Source: Undaria pinnatifida (lineage: Eukaryota; Sar; Phaeophyceae; Laminariales; Alariaceae). Taken from it: 64,000 nt of DNA. The stretch lies in the NCBI GenBank assembly GCA_012845835.1, contig JABAKD010000021.1, positions 17,115,666-17,179,665 on the forward strand, read 5' to 3'. The notes beneath the pieces were generated by a model. It was not told the DNA's origin, did not search any database, and saw nothing but the letters and a program-made list of their open reading frames with translations. Below are positions 47,561 to 58,738 of this stretch, piece after piece. The number at the start of each line of letters is the position of its first letter. Position 1 is the first letter of the stretch. A program made the position numbers and the translations under genes.

Positions 47561-47689
47561 GTTGGTTCCAGGCAATGTAGGCTAAGGCTAGGGTAGTATG
47601 AGATTACCGTCAGAAATATGCTACAGTACAAGCGCACGAAGTATTGTACCAGCTTTACCAGCTCTTTATTCACTTGAGGATCCCTAACC

Positions 47690-48175
47690 CGACACTATCG
47701 CAATACTATCGCAATACTAAAATAAATACTAACATCAGTAATAACATCAATACGAACATCAATACTAACCCAATACGAACATCAATACTGACATCAATAC
47801 TAACATCAATACGAACATCAATACCAACCCTATCCCTAGCATCAATACAAACATCAATACGAACATCAATACCAACCCTATCCCTAGCATCAATACAAAC
47901 ATCAATACCAACCCTGTCCCTAGCATGAATACGAACATCAATACTAACCCAATACTAACCCAATACTAACCCAATACTATACCAATACCAACCCAGTACC
48001 AACCCAATACTAACCCAATACAAACCCAATACTAACCCAATACTAACCCAATTCCAACCCAATACTAACCCAATACTATTAACCCAATACTAACCCAATA
48101 CTAACCCAATACCAACCCAGTACCAACCCAAAACTATAACCCCAATACTAACACAATACTAACCCTATTGTAACC
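47690..48175. repeat. Minisatellite: AATACTAACCC and AATACNAACATC units
   Basis: Left half made of ~12-bp CATCAATACNAA units with a higher-order repeat ending ACCCTATCCCTAGCATC (three times, about 47818, 47872 and 47906). Right half made of 11-bp AATACTAACCC units. Spacing is regular and no unique spacers are present, so this is not a CRISPR array. Confidence 0.93.
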
Positions 48176-49689
48176 AAATAACTGTTTGCGAGGGAAAGCA
48201 AAGTGCTGCACGAAGAATAATCCAATGTCCTAGGCACACAACGACTTGTTGTATTGAAAACAAGACCATGGTAACGGAATCGATTTGGGGTAAAGGGAGA
48301 TCCGTCATTTAGAAAAACATCAACCAAAAACAGTTAGGTGAACCGTTGTCGTAGCACGAAGGTCACTAACAGATCACTCGCAGATCACTATTTAAGAACA
48401 GATATCTCTTTCTCTGGTCAATTCGAGGGCTACCCTTTTTGTTTTCATCATAGTTCCAACCTTGAAATTAATTCATGAATTGATTTTCGTGTTTTTCGGT
48501 TTCAGATTATGCACCGCCAACATGCACCATAGGGTTAGCAATATTATACCATTGATAGCGTTTCCTACTTACCCTCTCCTCTGCACACTCTTGGACCAAA
48601 CACTAACTTGCAAACCCGACCATTAGAAAAATAACGAGGTAATCACTCGAGTGTCCAAATAAGAGTACCAGTAGTGTCCTGTACACTTCAACCTGGTACA
48701 CTACAAATTCGAAGTAAATTGGTAACAAAAATCTGAAGTATAAATGTAATTGTTTAAACATGTGAATACCCCAATCGATCGTAGCATGCTCTACTATATT
48801 GCGTCACCTCAACACACCTCAACACACGCCCGCTTGATTTCAGACGCTCAAGTAGGCTGGACTGGCTGTTAACGCCTTTAGAACTGGAAACCCTTTATGG
48901 GGACAAATTTACTTGAAGTTATTATAGGAAGGGGTTTGGGGGCTCTAAAGAGGTTGAGGAATAAGTGCGTGTCCCGTACCTGGTACTCACTTTGGTGCAT
49001 CTATTGCATCTATTGCATCTATTTCATCTATTATTGCCGATATCCCGATATCCATATTATCAACTATTTTTTTACGGATATTGTCCTAACTTATTATAAA
49101 CAGATTTCTCGAACAAATCTATGGGTGGGGCTGGGTCTATCGTGGAGGTCGGCCGTATAAAGGTAGGTATTCGTGGTAGTGTTCAGTAATATATTGCGGC
49201 TTTTCACGTTATCAGATACCAGGTAGGTGTACTAATAATGTCCCCTTGCAATGGGATCGAGGTGGTCGATATTCGGTGGTGTGCTGAAGAACTCGCACGC
49301 AGTCGGACAAAGGGGGGCACGAGTGAGCGTTCTGATACCCAATGCTAATACTTGCACTCATAACAACTCCAACTCGTCCATGGAATTGTTACTAGAGATA
49401 TTGGACTACTACTTACCCCTGTCTACTACGTGCTGGTACTCTTTAAGACTGTAGCAATTATGTTACTATTACATCACACCACTAAAACTTCTACTTTCTG
49501 GTAATACTAGGCATAGCATTATTACAGACCGAAATGAGAAGCGCTCGTACAAGTGAACCACGATGCTGATGTAGTCACGACGGGCAATGAGTTGTTGGTA
49601 GGTGCCTGAGATCAGCTTGCTTTCCTTGTTCATAGTAATTGATTATTTGCTGTTGGCATGCGTTAACAGGTGCCGGTCGGAATGCTACA
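48176..49689. other. Unassigned sequence, no supported gene
   Basis: No gene recognised. A 9-bp GCATCTATT repeat (four copies) lies at 48998-49033. TACCTGGTA is at 48977 and TACCAGGTA at 49217. Confidence 0.5.
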
Positions 49690-49985
49690 GCAGCGCTCAC
49701 CTTTGCAAGGTGCGTGCGATACTTCACTTCGATTGCGCGTGTTACGGGGTGTGCTTTGTGTATACCCTCGTGAAGGATAGAGGTCGGCGACAGACCCCCC
49801 TGCTTATGCCAGGGTCAAGAGGACTATGTAACACATTCGATAACACATTCAATAACACATTCAATAACACATTCATTAACGCCTTCACCGTGTCAATAAC
49901 ACATTCATTTCAGCCTTGGTTCTGCACACGGAAACCGTATAACCCGCATTGAGGGGGACAAAACCAGACATCTGTGCAACTTAGT
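49690..49985 (-). repeat. Rep-A copy 15 (eroded)
   Basis: Recognisable from CTTTGCAAGGTGCG, CGATTGCGCGTGTTACGG, GGATAGAGGTCGGCGAC, GCCAGGGTCAAGAGG, GGAAACCGTATAACCCGC and GAGGGGGACAAAACCAGACA. The terminus itself is missing. A CATTCAATAACA repeat at 49835-49910 (about six 12-bp units) has expanded inside it. Confidence 0.8.
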
Positions 49986-50094
49986 ATGCATAGACTACAT
50001 AGACGGAGTATTTGTAGTATGAGTCAGCATTTGGAGAGGGCTGCTTAGATAGGTGTACGAGAAATGTGTGCGAGTGATAACTAGCGCCCTGATA

Positions 50095-50405
50095 TAGACT
50101 ATACCAGGCATGACATGTGACGTGTTATCTGCACATGCTACGTATGTGTCTCTTCGTCCAGTTTCACCAAGCAATGTGATGTGTGATGTATCGTTTGTCT
50201 TCTTCCTTTTCTTCCGGTGGTTACGCCCCTCAACACGATCCTACTAACTCGAACCCGTGACTCCTTCGTTCGTCGCTGATTGTTGGTTTCTCCATAACTG
50301 TGCTACTGGCTATCCGCCGCGGGTTCAACCAGCAGCAGTATACCGGACAGAGACGTGCGTTTTGAATGATGTTGAAGTGGGGTGTTGCAGTCGCGACCTC
50401 TCATA
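50095..50405 (+). repeat. Rep-C copy 3 (eroded fragment)
   Basis: Shares GTGTCTCTTCGTC, GTTTCACCAA, TGATGTGTGATG, CTTCTTCCTTTTCTTCCGG, TGACTCCTTCG and GTTGAAGTGGGG in the same order as 2060-2360 of Rep-C copy 1. Confidence 0.6.
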
Positions 50406-51584
50406 GGCAAAGAAAATCTGAGGACCTTTTGGTATCGGATACCGGATCCATATGATAAGAGGGTTGCTTCGTTGACCCGGCCATAAAATTAGCAACCACG
50501 AAAGCTGACCAAAAACTAGGGAACGATTGTTTGGTCAGGTTTTCGCCGTCTGTGTAGATTGTCAAACTCTTCAGTGAACCTGTGAAACAAGTCGGTATCT
50601 GCTGAGCAGCTGATGATACGTTCGTGCAGATTCATTGTGTTCTTTGATTGGCTTGACCACGTAAGCAAAATGGGAACAAACTGGGACCAGACGCTGCATC
50701 AAACCGCCACCGCCGCTTATTGCCAGCCCAGCCACCCGGGGGCGTGGCAGCCCAGTGCCTCGAGGGACATCCATCCAGGCCTACTGCAAGTAACAACGCA
50801 CCAGAAAACGCGAGGCAGCATCTTGCCTTGAGGGGGGGGCCACCCATTAAAACCCTGTTTATAGTCTAGTATTATATTAATAGTGAACGTCGTCTGATTG
50901 CTGCGTTGCTCCTGCGCCTTTAGCGGAAGTCATTTACGACAGCAGACATATATATGAAATTATGCTTTACTACTACCATTATACTTAAGGAGTGGAGGCG
51001 GTTGGCGAGGCCAGATTGCCTTGGCGAGGCTAGATGGCCTTCCCTGCATTGAAATTGGCGAAATAGCGCAACCATGAACGATCGACGGAGATTATCAATA
51101 GACAACGCGCGCGAAACGACCACCAGAGGTTCTCAACTCCATGGGGCAACGCCCACGCAGCAGTCCTAGGGAATTCTACCCGTAAGGTGCTTCCTGGTAT
51201 GAATAATGAACAGTGAATAATGCGGCTTCCCCCAATATGGCCGCGATCATGCTGTATATACTGTATATGCTGTATAGTGTTGAACATACTGTGGTTGATA
51301 TAACCTACTACTTGAAGTGGCTCAGGAACACCACCGCCTTACAGGGGATCCCCACTAACAAAGTAACACTAATGACAACACTAAGTGTTGATAATAACAA
51401 TACTATTACTAAGAACAATACTATTACACTAGTGTAATTGTAATAACGCAATATCACGGAGATTCGCTGTTAGGAGTGTGAAACATGAAACAATAAATAG
51501 GGCATAAAAGCGTCCACCTTTGTTTAACAGCGCATGCTCACATTTTGTTTTTGGTGGTTGGTCTCACCAGGTGAACAGAGCTTC
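50406..51584. other. Unassigned sequence, no supported gene
   Basis: No gene recognised. The frame at 50613-50831 (72 codons, plus) and the opposite-strand frame at 50632-50847 overlap almost fully; neither is familiar. TTGGCGAGGC is repeated at about 51001 and 51020, and an 18-bp AACAATACTATTAC word is repeated near 51397 and 51415. Confidence 0.45.
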
Positions 51585-52037
51585 AACCGAACCGAACCGA
51601 ATCAAACCGAACGGAAATAAAAAAAACTGAACCGAAGCGAACCGAACCGAACCGAACCGAACAGAACCGAACCGAACCGAACCGAACAGAACCGAACCGA
51701 ACCGAACCGAACCGAACCGAACCGAACCGAACCGAACAGAACCGAACCGAACCGAACAGAACCGAACAGAACCGAACCGAACAGAACCGAACAGAACCGA
51801 ACCGAACCGAACCGAACCGAACCGAACCGAACCGAACCGAACCGAACCGAACCGAACCGAACCGAACCGAACCGAACCGAACCGAACCGAACCGAACCGA
51901 ACTGAACCGAACCGAACCGAACCGAACCGGACCGAACCGAACTGAACCGAACCGAACCGAACCGAACCGAACCGAACCGAACCGAACCGAACCGAACCGA
52001 ACCGAACCGAACCGAACCCAACCGAACCGAACCCAAC
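51585..52037. repeat. ACCGA pentamer array
   Basis: About 450 bp of (ACCGA)n with scattered ACAGA variants that are more frequent in the left half. Reverse frames read Phe-Gly-Ser-Val-Arg repeats over more than 150 codons, a composition effect. Confidence 0.97.
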
Positions 52038-53027
52038 ACAGTCAGTCGTAGCGTACGACATTTCGCCTGAAAGATCAAAATGGTTTCTTTTCTGGTGTGT
52101 GATTTTTTTTCTTGTTAACAATAGATCTCCGGAATAGTACACTACTACATGGTCGTTGTTTAGAATGTAGGTGACTGTGATTTGCACGCGCGTTAATTGC
52201 TCCTGGTGCGAACATGTCGACGAGTGCTGATTGAAGGGGGACTATCAAACAGACTCGCGCGGCCGTGTGTTGTCTAATCCTATCGAGACGTGTTAGCAAT
52301 TCGAGTCCATCCTGAAGACCATCGGACGGTACGCTGGTAGAGCCAATGTGATGTATGTAGCCATAATGTATCATACCTCGATGTATCATAACTCTCAGAT
52401 TTGTCATTATTGCACTTATTGTTGAAAGGTTTCCATGCGTCATTATTGCACTTATTGTCGTGGGACGTAGGCATTCACCAAAAAAACAGCGAAGAAATAA
52501 GAAGTTGATCTGTTATTGTGCGTACATACCTCATCACACTCTATATGTATCTATTTTATGTATGTAATACTCCGAGTATGTAGTACGCAGCACGCTATGT
52601 TGATGTATTGGTATCTGGGTATTGTTGTTTATTTCCTATAAAGTCACGTTTTCAACTCGTCCAACAACGATGTGCAGCCCAAACTTAGACTACGACGTAC
52701 TATTATACCAGCCAGCACCAACAACGACGACAACTATTGTTATTGTCAACCAAAAAAAAAAAATCAAAATCATCCATGGAAATCTAATAAGGAAGGAAGA
52801 CATCATACATACATACAATATTCCGATATATTTTCACACCAATTAATACCACTTTTTTGTTTTAGTCCCAATCTTGGCTAAGCATCGACCTGCCAGGCTT
52901 ACGTCAAGATATCATCCTTACTCCGAGGTTTCTCCCATTGCACACGTTCTTCTATTTTCTTAACAAGATATTCAAATTCTACGTCACATCCAAGGTTCAC
53001 CCCCCCGCCATAAAATATACCACAAAA
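52038..53027. other. Unassigned sequence, no supported gene
   Basis: No gene recognised. GTCATTATTGCACTTATTGT occurs at 52403 and again at 52439 (36-bp period). TACTCCGAGTA lies at 52568-52578. Confidence 0.5.
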
Positions 53028-53830
53028 AGTGAAAATACCCTCCAGCTGTGAGATCGAAGATTTCGTCGAAACTCATCTTTGCAAGCTGTGTGTGATACTC
53101 CGATCGCGCGTATTACGAGTTGTGTGTCCTCATTAAGTATAGGTCGGCGACTCCCCTGACAACTACAGTGTAGCTATCAGGGTCAACAGGGTAATGTTAG
53201 TCGGTCTGTGCGAGGAAACTATAAAACCCGTTTCTGAGGGGGACAAAATCTGACAGCTGTGGAAAGAAATGCATCAGTTTAACAAGTGTAGCTTGGAGTC
53301 GTATAACCGGTGAGGGGAGAGCGGAGTTTTCAAGGGCGTGGGGGCATGGGTTTGAACAAGAGGGAGCGGGGGGGGGGGGGGGAGGGGGGGGGGAGGGGGG
53401 GGCGGGGCAACTCAATCTGTGCGTGGAAACTATATATCATTTATGGGAACAAATCTGACGGTTTTGGGAGGATTACACCAGTTTATGTGTATATCCTGTA
53501 AGTCGTACAACCAGTGAGGAGAGGGTGGAGTGTTCGAGGGAGTGGGTGGGGGAGGGGGGGGGGGGTTGAGGCAAAAGGGTTTTCAACACTTTTTGGTCGC
53601 ATAGATGTAGGGGTTTCCTTTACGCGTGGTGCTAGGTCTAGGCGATGGTGCGGGTGGTGGTGAGTGAGGGGGCGTTGATGGGGAAGGGGGGGGGGGGGGG
53701 GGGTGAATTGGAGCAGCGGCATGGGTGGCTCTAGAAAGATAATGAGGGGATTTTGATGTTAGGTGGGGCGTTTGAGCAAGAGGGAGCGAGAAAAATATAT
53801 ATATTGGGGGGAGGGGGGGATAAATTGTAT
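53028..53830 (-). repeat. Rep-A copy 16
   Basis: Terminus at left (AATACCCTCCAGCTGTGAGA), both core modules, and the G-rich GGTGCTAGGTCTAGGCGATG module. Its distal end meets copy 17 head to head. Confidence 0.92.
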
Positions 53831-53831
53831 T

Positions 53832-54235
53832 TCCACTATAGATTGAGTTGCCCCGCCCGTTCCCCCCCTCCGCCCCCCCCCGCCCTCTCTTGTTCCCACC
53901 CTGCACCCCACGCCCTTACATACTCTGACCTCCCCTCACCGGTTATGCCACTTACAGGATACACCTTGATAAACTGATGATGAGTTTCCTTTCACAGCTG
54001 TTAGATTGTGTCCCCCTCAAAAACAGGTCTTATAGTTTCCGCGCACAGACAGACTAACATCACCCTGTTGACCCCGACACAAGCTACAGTGTAGTTGCAA
54101 GGGGAGTCGCCGACCTATATCCTTAATGAGGACACACAACCCGTAATACGCGCGATCGGAGTATCACACACAGCTTGCAAAGATGAGTTTCGACGAAATC
54201 TTCGATCTCACAGCTGGAGTGTATTATTATTCTAT
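53832..54235 (+). repeat. Rep-A copy 17
   Basis: Runs from TTGAGTTGCCCCGCCCG to the terminus CTCACAGCTGGAGTGTATTA. Its tail faces the tail of copy 18 about 20 bp away. Confidence 0.92.
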
Positions 54236-54251
54236 TTGTCTATATTCTAGA

Positions 54252-54455
54252 AAAAATTAAATACACTCCAGCTGTGAGATCGATTTTTTTTGTCGAAACT
54301 CATCTTTGCAAGCTGTGTGTGTTACTCGGATCGCGCGTATTACGGGTTGTGTGTCCTCATTAAGGATATAGTATAGGTCATGAGGCGAGTCACCCTGCAA
54401 CTACAGTGTAGCTACCAGGCAGGGTCAACAGGGTGGTGATGTTAATCGATCTGAT
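54252..54455 (-). repeat. Rep-A copy 18 (truncated)
   Basis: About 200 bp from the terminus (AATACACTCCAGCTGTGAGA) to GGGTGGTGATGTTAATCGAT. The bases GCTACCAGGCAGGGTC replace the usual GCTATCAGGGTC, a small duplication of CAGG. Confidence 0.9.
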
Positions 54456-54469
54456 TATTTCGGAAAGTA

Positions 54470-54592
54470 TTTGTAGAAAACGCTCCTTCTTGTTCAAACC
54501 CATTCCCCCACGCCCTTAAAAACTCCGCCCTCCCATCACCGGTTATACAGCTTACAGGATACAGTTGATAAACTGATGCGATTCCTTTTATA
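54470..54592 (+). repeat. Rep-A copy 19, left part
   Basis: From CTTCTTGTTCAAACCCAT through CACCGGTTATACAGCTTACAGG and TTGATAAACTGATGCGATTCC, then interrupted by the hAT-like element. It continues at 56331. Confidence 0.88.
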
Positions 54593-56330
54593 CAGGGCTT
54601 TTCACGGGTCAAGACCCGACCCGGGTCGGGTCCAGGGAGTTTCGACACCCCTCGTGGGTCGGATCGGGTCGGGTCATTACGTTGTAAAACCTCACGGGTC
54701 GGATCGGGTCGGGTCAAGAGGTTGTCAAAATCTCGCGGGTCGGGTCGGGTCAAGAGGCTTCAAAATCTTGCGGGTCGGGTCGGGTCGGGTCAAAAGGTTT
54801 CAAAATCTCGCGGGTCGGGTCGGATCGGGTCAAGAGGTTTTCAAAATATCGCGGGTCGGGTCGGGTCATGACCCGCGAGATACGGGTAACTTCACGGGTC
54901 AAGCCATCATGACCCGCAAGGTATTTTGGGCTGACCCGCGGGTCGAACCCGCGGATCTGGCCCGCGGGTCCGCTTTTTCAAACTTACAGCTGAGAGCCAT
55001 TGATGCCGTTCAGGCGCCCCACGGGTCGGGCCCGCGGGTCCACAAATACAAAAATCGAACATGTTCGCTTCCTGCCTCTCTCGTGCCGATGCTCCGATCA
55101 TACAGTGTCATCACAGCATGCAGAACAATCACCAGGCAGTGCCCCTAGCTACTCGAACCAAGGCATACAGCGGTGTGACGCGAATCGCGTACCTGCTAAA
55201 GCCGTAACAACAGTATATATATTACGGTCATATACCAATACGATATGTGACCAAACGTAAAAAGGCAAGGAAGGGCAGTCGTCGTCGAAGCAGCAGCAGC
55301 AGCAGCACTGGCAGCACCAAGCACTGGCAGCAGCAAGCAGCAGCATCAGACCCCGGATTCTCGCGGATCGCAGCCCCTGCTGAGAGACCCACCGCCCCAG
55401 TTGTGGGCTTGCTGCCGGAGGCGGCTCAGCTAGAGTGCTTGCCGGCGCTGGAGACTGCACAGATAGAAGATAGACACAACAGTAGTAGTATAAATAGTAG
55501 CTAGCTCGAGAATTATCATACTAGTACGAAATGTGACAAACGTAAAAAATCAAGAAGGGCAGTCGTCGTTGAAGCAGCAGCAGCAGCAGCAGAAAACGCA
55601 TCCTCGCGGATCGCAGCCACTGCTGACAGATCCACCGCCCCAGTTGTGGGCTTGCTGCCGGAGGCGGCTCAGCGAGGCTGCTTGCCGGGGCCAGAAATTG
55701 CACTCATAGCTTGTAACTAGCTCGCTCGTCGGGTCGCTCGTCGGGTCGACCCGGTGGTCTAGCGGTACGGGCATGCCCATGCATGTGGATTGCGATTTCT
55801 TTCTAATTTTTCCCGCGCACACCACATGACATAATCATCAACTGCAAACGATGCCGGTAAATAACCCAGAGAACACGACATAGTGGGAAAAGCACGAGGG
55901 ATCAAGGACCAACCAACCGACCGAGGTATACATGCTTTGACCCGTGAAAAATGTCACGGGTCTAGTCGACCTAACCCGCATGAAGCCCGCATCTCGCGGG
56001 TCACCCGAATTGTGGCGGGTCGCGTCGGGTCGGGTCAGGAGGACTTCAAAACCTCGCGGGTCGGGTCGGGTCGGGTCAGGAGGTTTTCAAAATTTCGCGG
56101 GTCGGGTCGGGTCGGGTCTGGTCGGGTCGGGTCGGGTCAGGAGGTTTCAAAATCTCGCGGGTAGGGTCGGGCCGGGTCAAGACGTCTCCTTGAAATTCTC
56201 GCGGGTCGGGTCGGGTCGGGTCAAGACGTCTCGAAATTTTCACGGGTCGGGTCGGGTCAGACTCGACCCGACCCGACCCGACACCCGCGAGATTTTGAAA
56301 ACCTCCTGTCCCGACCCGTGAAAAGCCCTG
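54593..56330. mobile_element. hAT-like non-autonomous element, 18-bp perfect TIRs
   Basis: Left end CAGGGCTTTTCACGGGTC and right end GACCCGTGAAAAGCCCTG are perfect complements. CTTTTATA precedes and GCTTTATA follows the element, a 6/8 match. Sister Rep-A copies read GTTTTATA there, so an 8-bp target duplication with later mutations is plausible, though the upstream flank also lacks about 40 bp. CAGGG ends and 8-bp duplications are usual for hAT transposons. About 400 bp at each end carries ~45-bp repeats of a GCGGGTCGGGTCGGGTCA motif joined to AGGTTTTCAAAATCTC, i.e. subterminal repeats. No transposase motif was found, so it is probably non-autonomous. Confidence 0.8.
55240..55720 (+). repeat. 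Duplicated segment inside the hAT-like element
   Basis: Two direct copies (about 55235-55475 and 55525-55715). Both carry CGTAAAAA, GGGCAGTCGTCGT, a CAGCAGCAG run, CTCGCGGATCGCAGCC and the exact stretch CCGCCCCAGTTGTGGGCTTG. A shared frame in both gives a Lys/Arg-rich start, then RIAA..A(E/D)R(P/S)TAPVVGLLPEAAQ, ending in a stop. This may be a remnant of a captured or ancestral coding exon. Not recognised. Confidence 0.75.
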
Positions 56331-56545
56331 GCTTTATAGTTTCCGCGCACAGTTTGACGAGTATCACCCTGTTGACCCAGGTACAAGCTACACTGTAGTT
56401 CCAAGGGGAGTCGCCGACCTATATCCTTAATGAGGACACACACACAGCAATGCGCGCGATCGGAGTATCACACACAGCTTGCAATGATGAGTTTCGACAA
56501 AATCTTCCATCTCACAGCTAAGCTGCTGGAGTGTTTTTTTTTTTC
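56331..56545 (+). repeat. Rep-A copy 19, right part
   Basis: Resumes at GCTTTATAGTTTCCGCGCAC and ends in CTCACAGCTAAGCTGCTGGA plus a T-rich tail. Confidence 0.92.
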
Positions 56546-56833
56546 TATATTATCAATTCCATAAATATGCCGGTACCACAATACAGGTAGTGTATCGTAT
56601 TAATACATCTATCTCTAGTTTCAACAGCGATCACTCACAAGTAATCCCAGAACGTAAACACTTCACACGTACGTACGCAATATCACAAGGAAAACAAGGG
56701 AAGCAACCTTCTACTATGCGCAAACTCTCATACCTTTCTTCTGTGGCTGCTTCTTAGTTATTACTATCCCCAGGCATGAGACAGCCTGAGCCAGTCCATT
56801 AAAGCCGGAGGAAGTGAGTGGCAAAATATATGG

Positions 56834-57097
56834 GCTGACTGATTCTTCGATAGTCCCCGCCCAAAACCGCCGATTTGTTTATCGAACGAACGTTTCATGG
56901 CTACTCGACACGAGGAAAACTGCTGTGAAAACTCATCTCCATTATTATGTATTTTCACGTTTGCAAAGGGCAATCGAATGATGATGACGTCAGGGTGGCA
57001 AGGTGAATCGTATTTCAGGAGTTACGGCCGGGAGCTGGTTTCAAGACCGGCGATTTCGTTTATGGAAGTTGGGGGGGCTATCGTAGAACGACTCAGC
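56834..57097 (+). mobile_element. Rep-E copy 2 (264 bp, ~25-bp inverted ends)
   Basis: Left end GCTGACTGATTCTTCGATAG and right end complement GCTGAGTCGTTCTACGATAG, similarity continuing into a run of C. The interior has TGACGTCAGGGTGGCAAG and GTATTTCAGGAGTTACGGCC, shared with copies 1 and 3. The size, inverted ends and lack of coding capacity suggest a MITE. No convincing target duplication was found. Confidence 0.8.
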
Positions 57098-57692
57098 TAC
57101 GAAGCAGGAATGCTCGTTGAAAAAGCTAGCTCGCTTGAGCTCCGTTCGCCTGCTTGTGTTTTCCTGCTGTGCGTTGTACATTGTGTTTTTCTCAGTTTGA
57201 AAGTCGAGTGGTGTCGAGTGGCAAAGTTGAAGGTATTCTTAAGGAATAATATTACACTACTGCACACACCCGCTTGCTGTATGTATGCAGTGTCCACAAA
57301 CAACAACTAACTACTGTTTTCTTCCTCGATTGAGGGGGGCTCACGGTAACAGTAGGTAATAATGGGTAATAATAGGTAATAATAGGTAATAGTAGGCAAT
57401 AATAATACAGTGAATACCCCGTGAAGCCGAGAACCTACGTTCGTACCACTGCTGCTGCTGCATGCAGTGATGCATGCAGTGATGCATGCAGCACATGCAT
57501 GCATAGTAGTCTACACAATTGTCAAGCAATGTTTAGTTCTGCACAATGCGATGAATATATAGGCATCATCTCATTCATTCGCCCATCAGTGCGCGTGCCT
57601 GCCGCATGAGCATGGTTTTCTTTGCCATCCGATAATGTGCAGCATCATATTTGATATATATATATATATATATACCTCGTGAAATATATAGT
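57098..57692. other. Unassigned sequence with short tandem repeats
   Basis: No gene recognised. GGTAATAATA units (about five) at 57352-57402, a TGCATGCAGTGA repeat at 57460-57505 and an (AT)n run at 57652-57674. Confidence 0.5.
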
Positions 57693-57696
57693 AATA

Positions 57697-57965
57697 GACC
57701 CAGGCTACGGTAGGGGGGTCCCCTTTTGGGCCTTATATTTCAATGGCTAGGGGTCACTCGCGCCAGTAACCTCTTTGTTCCTATGCAATCTTACGTTTTC
57801 ATTATCTTTTACATTGACGAAATCAATCCGCAATGCAAAGGGGATCTAAGCTGCGCCAAACCAAGTGCCTAAACCATCTTCATCCGTAGGGTACAGAGCT
57901 ACTCGTGCGAGTGGCTCAAACACACCAGTGAAAATGGGGGTACCCCCCCTACCGTAGCCTTGGTC
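57697..57965 (+). mobile_element. Rep-M MITE copy 3 (269 bp, TSD AATA)
   Basis: Same ends as copy 1. AATA at 57693-57696 and 57966-57969. Well preserved. Confidence 0.95.
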
Positions 57966-57969
57966 AATA

Positions 57970-58459
57970 CTGTAAACCATAAACTTGCATCCAATGCCAT
58001 CGTCGTCGTGCCGTCATGTAGCCAGGCGCGTGCCGCGGTAGACGTAGCCCTTTTGATGTGTTGTGTTGTGAATGAAATGTTGTGAATGAATTTTTTTGTG
58101 AATGATAGGGCTTCTTATTATCTTACTCAAAATCGTCGGAAATTATGTAGTCCCTAAGGCCATTTTTTTGCCTGATGATTATTATTGTTGTGTACCTAGG
58201 AAATCGGATTTTTCATCTGGTAGAGGTTTGAAGTTGTGTCCAAAATCAGTTTCGCCTTGAAGGGGTCTTAATCTCCCAAATTCAGGAACCTCAGAAAATA
58301 GAGGTGAGTGGTGCACTTCTGTCCTAGCACGCGTCTTTAATACCACCCCACAAACCACTAACTATACGACTACCGATGGTAGTGTGTGTATATGCCGCTG
58401 CCCTGCCAGACGCGATATCATGCACAGCAAGGTAATGCACGCACATATATATATCGTAC
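57970..58459. other. Unassigned sequence between two MITEs
   Basis: No gene recognised. TTGTGAATGAA occurs two to three times at 58065-58105. Confidence 0.45.
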
Positions 58460-58463
58460 ATTT

Positions 58464-58734
58464 GACCCAGGCTACGGTAGGGGGATCCCCTTTTGGGCCT
58501 TTAATTTCAGTGGCTAGGGGTCACTCGCGCGAGTAACCCCTTTGTTCCTATGCAATCTTACGTTTTCTTTATGTTTCACATTGACGAAATCAATCCGCAA
58601 TATGCAAAGTTGATCTAAGCTGCGCCAAACGAAGTACCTAAACCATCTTTATCCGTAGGGTACAGAGCTACTCGTGAGAGTGGCTCAAACACACCAGTGA
58701 AAATGGGGGTACCCCCCCTACCGTAGCCTTGGTC
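58464..58734 (+). mobile_element. Rep-M MITE copy 4 (271 bp, TSD ATTT)
   Basis: Same ends as copies 1 and 3. ATTT at 58460-58463 and 58735-58738. Lies 0.5 kb from copy 3 in the same orientation, but the different flanking duplications show separate insertions. Confidence 0.95.
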
Positions 58735-58738
58735 ATTT

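Noticed and set aside
46904-47575. 223-codon minus-strand frame
   Set aside because: It runs across the end of a Rep-A copy and a Rep-D copy, so it joins unrelated repeats and is not a gene.
47690-48175. Regular short direct repeats that might suggest a CRISPR array
   Set aside because: Units are 11-12 bp and contiguous, with no unique spacers, in evidently eukaryotic DNA.
51564-52187. 207-codon minus-strand frame with Phe-Gly-Ser-Val-Arg repeats
   Set aside because: It is the ACCGA pentamer array read in frame; five-base units without stops keep every frame open.
55745-55810. tRNA-like A-box (GGTGGTCTAGCGGTACGGG)
   Set aside because: No matching B-box or cloverleaf could be drawn downstream; it lies inside the hAT-like element.
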